This document shows positions 20,798-24,159 of a DNA stretch of 24,159 bases, one piece after another (the stretch's first letter is position 1; every line of letters starts with the position of its first letter). The stretch is from DATDPY01 sp964395765 (lineage in GTDB: Bacteria; Bacteroidota; Bacteroidia; Cytophagales; Cyclobacteriaceae), in contig CAYNCU010000036.1 of the NCBI GenBank assembly GCA_964395765.1, forward strand, positions 1-24,159, given 5' to 3'. The notes below the pieces were generated by a model. It saw only the letters and a program-made list of their open reading frames with translations. It was not told where the DNA came from and ran no database searches. The position numbers were made by a program, and so were the translations under genes.

Positions 20798-23470
20798 TTA
20801 CCTGATAAACCTATAACTGAACTTTACCAAAAATACATCCTGAGGGTAGACGGAAAAAAGATTATCCGTCAGATTTCCGACGGTCTGATCCTGAAATAGA
20901 TCACTTCCTGTGCGCCCCTGGGTCCAGACAAGGAATAAGGTGGATCCGGGTTTATATTCCCAGCGTACAACGAAGTTAGAATTGAACTGCACAAAATCAA
21001 AATCGGGGTTGTCAAACGAAAAATCCGTCGCTCCCTTTTCAGCCGGATGGATCCGGTAGGAATTGTTTTTGTTATCCAATGAAATTTCGTTGCCGGAATA
21101 CAGGTGGAATCGATTTCCATACATGTCGGCTCCCGCATTCGTGATTTCTTTAAAGTCATGGTATAACCCTCGGGAAACAAAAGGCTGACCATAATATTGT
21201 ATGCTCAGGTTTGGAGTCAGGCTGAGATTGATTCTTGCGGTAAGACTCGCCGTGACCTGGTTGATATACCCGGTTATATATTTGTTTTCCCCGTCGCCTA
21301 TGTCCACCGTAGTAACATACTGCATGGAATTTTTATTGATGGAATAACCAGGGTTAAGAGAAACATTCAGGTATTTTAAGGGCTGATAATTAATATATAA
21401 ATTATAACTGTTCATCATCAGGTATTTATCAAGGCCGTAAGTATGGGAATAGTCTATCTCGAAATTCAGTTTTTTCCGGTAATCGCTGGCGATAAATGTA
21501 TTGATTTGCGCACCCGGCGGCAGGCGGAGCAATGGCCCGCCGCGGAGCAGGTCGTTATCCAGTTTGTAAAAGGTATAGGTGATGCCGGTTCCGAAACTAT
21601 AATAATTTTTAAACTGCATGTTCATGTTGTAATTCGCCGCCCGGTAAAGATTAGTTCCGGAAAAATCCCAGTTGGTCCATTGGTTTACATTAGCCTGGAA
21701 GCGGTTTAATATCCACCAGGGGCTATACTTATGGTAACTGGCCCAGGCGAACTGATACAGGGCATTAGCCTTATACATATAACCAATATCATTAAGTTCC
21801 AGGGAAGGCGATTTGTAAGTACTTCCGACCTGGAACTGGAAATTGCCATTGCCGCCTTTGCCGAATTCCAGGGTAGCCCCTGTTCCGGTGAGGGAGGTCA
21901 GGGTGGAGTCAACTTTTAATGATGGACTGCCGGGCCGCTGAAACAGATGTTCCTGACTGGTTTGCGTATCCGTGATCGCCTGTCGGGATCCTATAACATG
22001 ACTGAAGATCATATTGCCCGATACATACCACGTTTTTTTATTCCAGTTATGAATGAAATCAAGCCCGCCGGTATAGGCCGATCTTCGGAGGTAATTCATT
22101 TCGGGCGATTGTATATCGCGGTTAACAGCGGTAACGATACCGCCCACCTGGGTATTTCCCTGATTATAATCCTGAAGAATACGGGTTTCAAAATAATTGG
22201 TAAGCGGCTCGACCACCTCGGTTCTTTCACTGTTGCCGTCACTTATTTTTGCCACCTCCTTTTTTGTCACGCTTTCCAGTACGCCCACCGACATTCCTTT
22301 CTGGCTTTTGCCGGTAATTTTCATGGCACCGAGAATGGTCGTGTAATCGGGAACCTTGGAATATTCATCGTCTGTCAGGGTAGGGGATCCCTGTGGACTA
22401 TGGCCTATTCTCCTCGAATAAAACAAATCGTCGGAATTAAAATCACCCCATGCAATGGACTGTGAAACCGGGTAATCGAGAATATTATTGGATTCCACAA
22501 AAAAAGGACGCCGTTCAGAAAAATAATTCTGGAAACCCGTAAGGTTAACCACGGAAGGGTCGGCTTCCACCTGCCCGAAATCCGGGTTCACCGTAAGATC
22601 GAGCGTAAAATTACTGGTCAGGCCGATCTTTGCATCCAGTCCCGCGTTGACTGATTTCGATAAGCCGGTGGCAAATGGATTACCCACGATCTTTTTTGAC
22701 GTTTCAATTTTTCCCGATACATAAGGCATGATCTCCAGCTGTTTCTGGGGCTTTAAACCTTCCAGGCCATGCAATTCACCGAATAAGTGTACAAATCCGG
22801 GGGAATCGTGCGGAATATATTGCCACATGGAAGTTTCACCCGTTCTGAACACACCACGTAAAACTTCAATTCCCCAGGTCTGATCCTTTTTTTCGGGAAA
22901 CCGTAACTGGCTTAACGGGATCCGCATTTCGGCCACCCATCCTTCCGAATCAATCGTTGTTTTTACATACCAGACAGGGTCCCATGAAAAATCTTCATTG
23001 TTAAAATCATTCGTGATGTAGGCATCGCTGATGACGCCGGCTGCATTTATATCAAATTCAAATGCGGTGAGATGGTCGAAATAACTGTCGATAAATATTC
23101 CGGTCCAGTCGCCGTCAAGGTTATCCCTTCGCACCAGGCGCTTGACGATTTTACCGGGTTCCGTATCATAACACCGGATACCCACATAAAGATTCTTGTC
23201 ATCATATAAAATTTTAAAAGCGGTTTTTTGTGAAGGCTTTTTCCCCTGGTCAGGCTGGAATTCGGTGAAATCATTTCCCCATTTCACCTGTTTCCAGGCT
23301 TCATCATTCAGCCGTCCGTCAATGACCGGGGGAGTTCCCTCGACTTTTGACGTATTATAAACTCTTTTTTCAATAACGGAATCAGCATAGGGTCGGGCGC
23401 AGGCATTGGCATATACGGAAATTAAAACTATTCCTGTTAGTATGACTCTTGCCAGACAGGTTTTTTGCAT
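20798..23470 (-). CDS. DUF5916 protein with N-terminal CBM9-like domain, probable outer-membrane barrel
   Basis: 890 residues. A signal peptide (about 1-25) is followed by a carbohydrate-binding family 9-like domain (about 40-225): PPVIDGRLNDEAWK, FKILYDDKNLYVGIRCYD, FIDSYFDH, AEMRIPLSQLRFP. The remaining 650 residues are the DUF5916 region, with the conserved FGQVEADPSVVNLTGFQNYFSERRPFFVES and many alternating aromatic strands ending in KFSYRFIR, as in an outer-membrane beta-barrel. The family is widespread in Bacteroidota; binding or uptake of a carbohydrate or other ligand is likely but not known. A paralogue lies directly upstream on the same strand. No TonB box or plug is visible. Confidence 0.88.
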   Translation of the reverse strand: MQKTCLARVILTGIVLISVYANACARPYADSVIEKRVYNTSKVEGTPPVIDGRLNDEAWKQVKWGNDFTEFQPDQGKKPSQKTAFKILYDDKNLYVGIRCYDTEPGKIVKRLVRRDNLDGDWTGIFIDSYFDHLTAFEFDINAAGVISDAYITNDFNNEDFSWDPVWYVKTTIDSEGWVAEMRIPLSQLRFPEKKDQTWGIEVLRGVFRTGETSMWQYIPHDSPGFVHLFGELHGLEGLKPQKQLEIMPYVSGKIETSKKIVGNPFATGLSKSVNAGLDAKIGLTSNFTLDLTVNPDFGQVEADPSVVNLTGFQNYFSERRPFFVESNNILDYPVSQSIAWGDFNSDDLFYSRRIGHSPQGSPTLTDDEYSKVPDYTTILGAMKITGKSQKGMSVGVLESVTKKEVAKISDGNSERTEVVEPLTNYFETRILQDYNQGNTQVGGIVTAVNRDIQSPEMNYLRRSAYTGGLDFIHNWNKKTWYVSGNMIFSHVIGSRQAITDTQTSQEHLFQRPGSPSLKVDSTLTSLTGTGATLEFGKGGNGNFQFQVGSTYKSPSLELNDIGYMYKANALYQFAWASYHKYSPWWILNRFQANVNQWTNWDFSGTNLYRAANYNMNMQFKNYYSFGTGITYTFYKLDNDLLRGGPLLRLPPGAQINTFIASDYRKKLNFEIDYSHTYGLDKYLMMNSYNLYINYQPLKYLNVSLNPGYSINKNSMQYVTTVDIGDGENKYITGYINQVTASLTARINLSLTPNLSIQYYGQPFVSRGLYHDFKEITNAGADMYGNRFHLYSGNEISLDNKNNSYRIHPAEKGATDFSFDNPDFDFVQFNSNFVVRWEYKPGSTLFLVWTQGRTGSDLFQDQTVGNLTDNLFSVYPQDVFLVKFSYRFIR

Positions 23471-23520
23471 AGTTTCAGTTGTTGTGCCCTAATTATTGTG
23501 GTAAAGTCAACTCATCTTAT

Positions 23521-23552
23521 TAGTAGACTCAAGAATCACCGGAAAAGTTGCA
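23521..23552 (-). promoter_or_regulatory. ECF-sigma-like promoter candidate of the DUF5916 gene
   Basis: On the minus strand TGCAAC (23552-23547) is followed, after 18 bp, by GTCTACTA (23528-23521), as in the head-GIN promoter candidate. CCATGCAACT is shared exactly between the two. The leader to the ATG at 23470 would be about 45 nt. It lies between two tandem paralogues, so the downstream copy could be expressed independently. Confidence 0.45.
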
Positions 23553-23644
23553 TGGAATTGTTAAATTAATATTGAAATAACGGATAAATAATCTCAATTG
23601 TATAAATCTGCTTTATTATCATATAAAATCCGTAGGATAACTTT

Positions 23645-24159
23645 CTATCGGATGAACCGGTAACTCAATTTAATGAGGAACACATTCCCGGGATATATAT
23701 CAAACAGTCTGCCGGTGAGATTTCCGAATGAATGGTCTTGAAGAAGATCGGATCCTGTCCGTGCCTGGGTCCAAACCAGGAACAAAGTAGAACCTGGTTT
23801 ATATTCCCAACGGACTACCATATTGGAGTTGAACTGGACATAGTCAAAATCGGGATTATCAAAAGAGAAATCCGTTGATCCGTCATTATTTTCATCGATG
23901 GAATATTTATTTTCCTCTCCATTGAATATCACCTGTCCGGGAGTAAACTGAACGAACCTGTCCTGCAGGAGGGCAGCTTTCGGATCCGTGATGTTTTTAA
24001 AATCATTATAAGTGCCCTTGGAAACAAAGGGAGAGCCGTAATATTGGATGGTAAGGTTAGGGGTAATGTTTATATTAATTCTAGCCGTTAAACTGGCTGT
24101 ATACTGATTCAGATTGCCAATAATATATCTTGGATTTTCAGGATCCTCAATATTGGCGA
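23645..24159 (-). CDS. Second DUF5916 paralogue, C-terminal part (cut by window edge)
   Basis: The frame is open without a stop from the window edge at 24159 to the stop at 23645, giving 171 codons, so this is the 3' end of a longer gene. It matches the C-terminus of the adjacent DUF5916 protein throughout: YYG(S/Q)PFVS(K/R)G.Y.DFK.IT, DFSFDNPDFD(Y/F)VQFNSN, VVRWEYKPGSTLFLVWTQ, RTGSDL and the identical end SYRFIR. By eye about four in five residues agree over the last 77. An ATG-less internal start as near as 23932 would give only 95 residues and is not real. The gap to the downstream paralogue is 174 bp and carries the ECF-like promoter candidate. Confidence 0.9.
   Translation of the reverse strand, partial: ANIEDPENPRYIIGNLNQYTASLTARININITPNLTIQYYGSPFVSKGTYNDFKNITDPKAALLQDRFVQFTPGQVIFNGEENKYSIDENNDGSTDFSFDNPDFDYVQFNSNMVVRWEYKPGSTLFLVWTQARTGSDLLQDHSFGNLTGRLFDIYPGNVFLIKLSYRFIR

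Overview
The window looks like chromosomal DNA of a member of the Bacteroidota, probably an uncultured relative of the Bacteroidales/Marinilabiliales; the exact lineage cannot be read from the sequence. The evidence is the protein repertoire (a FISUMP-domain lipoprotein, a HYC_CC_PP-like protein, a head-GIN-domain protein, DUF5916 outer-membrane-type proteins, a GH29 fucosidase with a discoidin-like domain) and promoter-like sequences of the Bacteroidota type (TTTG, about 20 bp, TAnnTTTG) instead of TTGACA/TATAAT. No rRNA, tRNA, CRISPR array, integrase or intact insertion sequence was seen.

Layout. 1-384 (+) is the 3' part of an NTF2/SnoaL-like gene. 2600-427 (-) is a two-gene unit with a 4-bp stop/start overlap: an aminoglycoside-phosphotransferase-type sugar kinase fused to the C-terminal domain of RapZ, followed by a MurU-like nucleotidyltransferase. 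Together they resemble the AmgK/MurU pair that recycles cell-wall amino sugars. An AT-rich stretch holds a FISUMP lipoprotein gene (+) with no normal start codon in front of its signal peptide. 14514-3636 (-) is a 10.9-kb copper/silver-type efflux island: a HYC_CC_PP-like protein, the RND pump CusA, a TolC-family outer-membrane channel, the CusB adaptor, a tiny heavy-metal-binding-domain (HMBD) protein, a SHOCT membrane peptide, and a CopA-type P1B ATPase with five N-terminal HMBDs. The P-type ATPase would move metal from cytoplasm to periplasm and the CusBA-TolC complex would carry it outside; the HMBD module recurs in three of the proteins. From 14727 onward come a stand-alone P-loop ATPase (+), a head-GIN protein (-), an AHSA1/SRPBCC protein (+), class I fructose-bisphosphate aldolase (+), a GH29 fucosidase followed by a VOC-fold protein (+), a gene-free 420-bp stretch with palindromes, and two tandem DUF5916 paralogues (-), the second cut by the window edge.

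Regulation. The most interesting non-coding signal is a shared ATGATnnATATCAT palindrome. It lies 32-33 bp (centre to centre) upstream of a -7-like element both before the efflux island and before the FISUMP lipoprotein, the geometry expected for a Crp/Fnr-family activator binding near -41. Two minus-strand genes (head-GIN and DUF5916) share a different TGCAAC...GTC(T/A)A pattern that resembles an ECF-sigma promoter. The P-loop ATPase has a consensus housekeeping promoter so close to its ATG that its mRNA may be leaderless.
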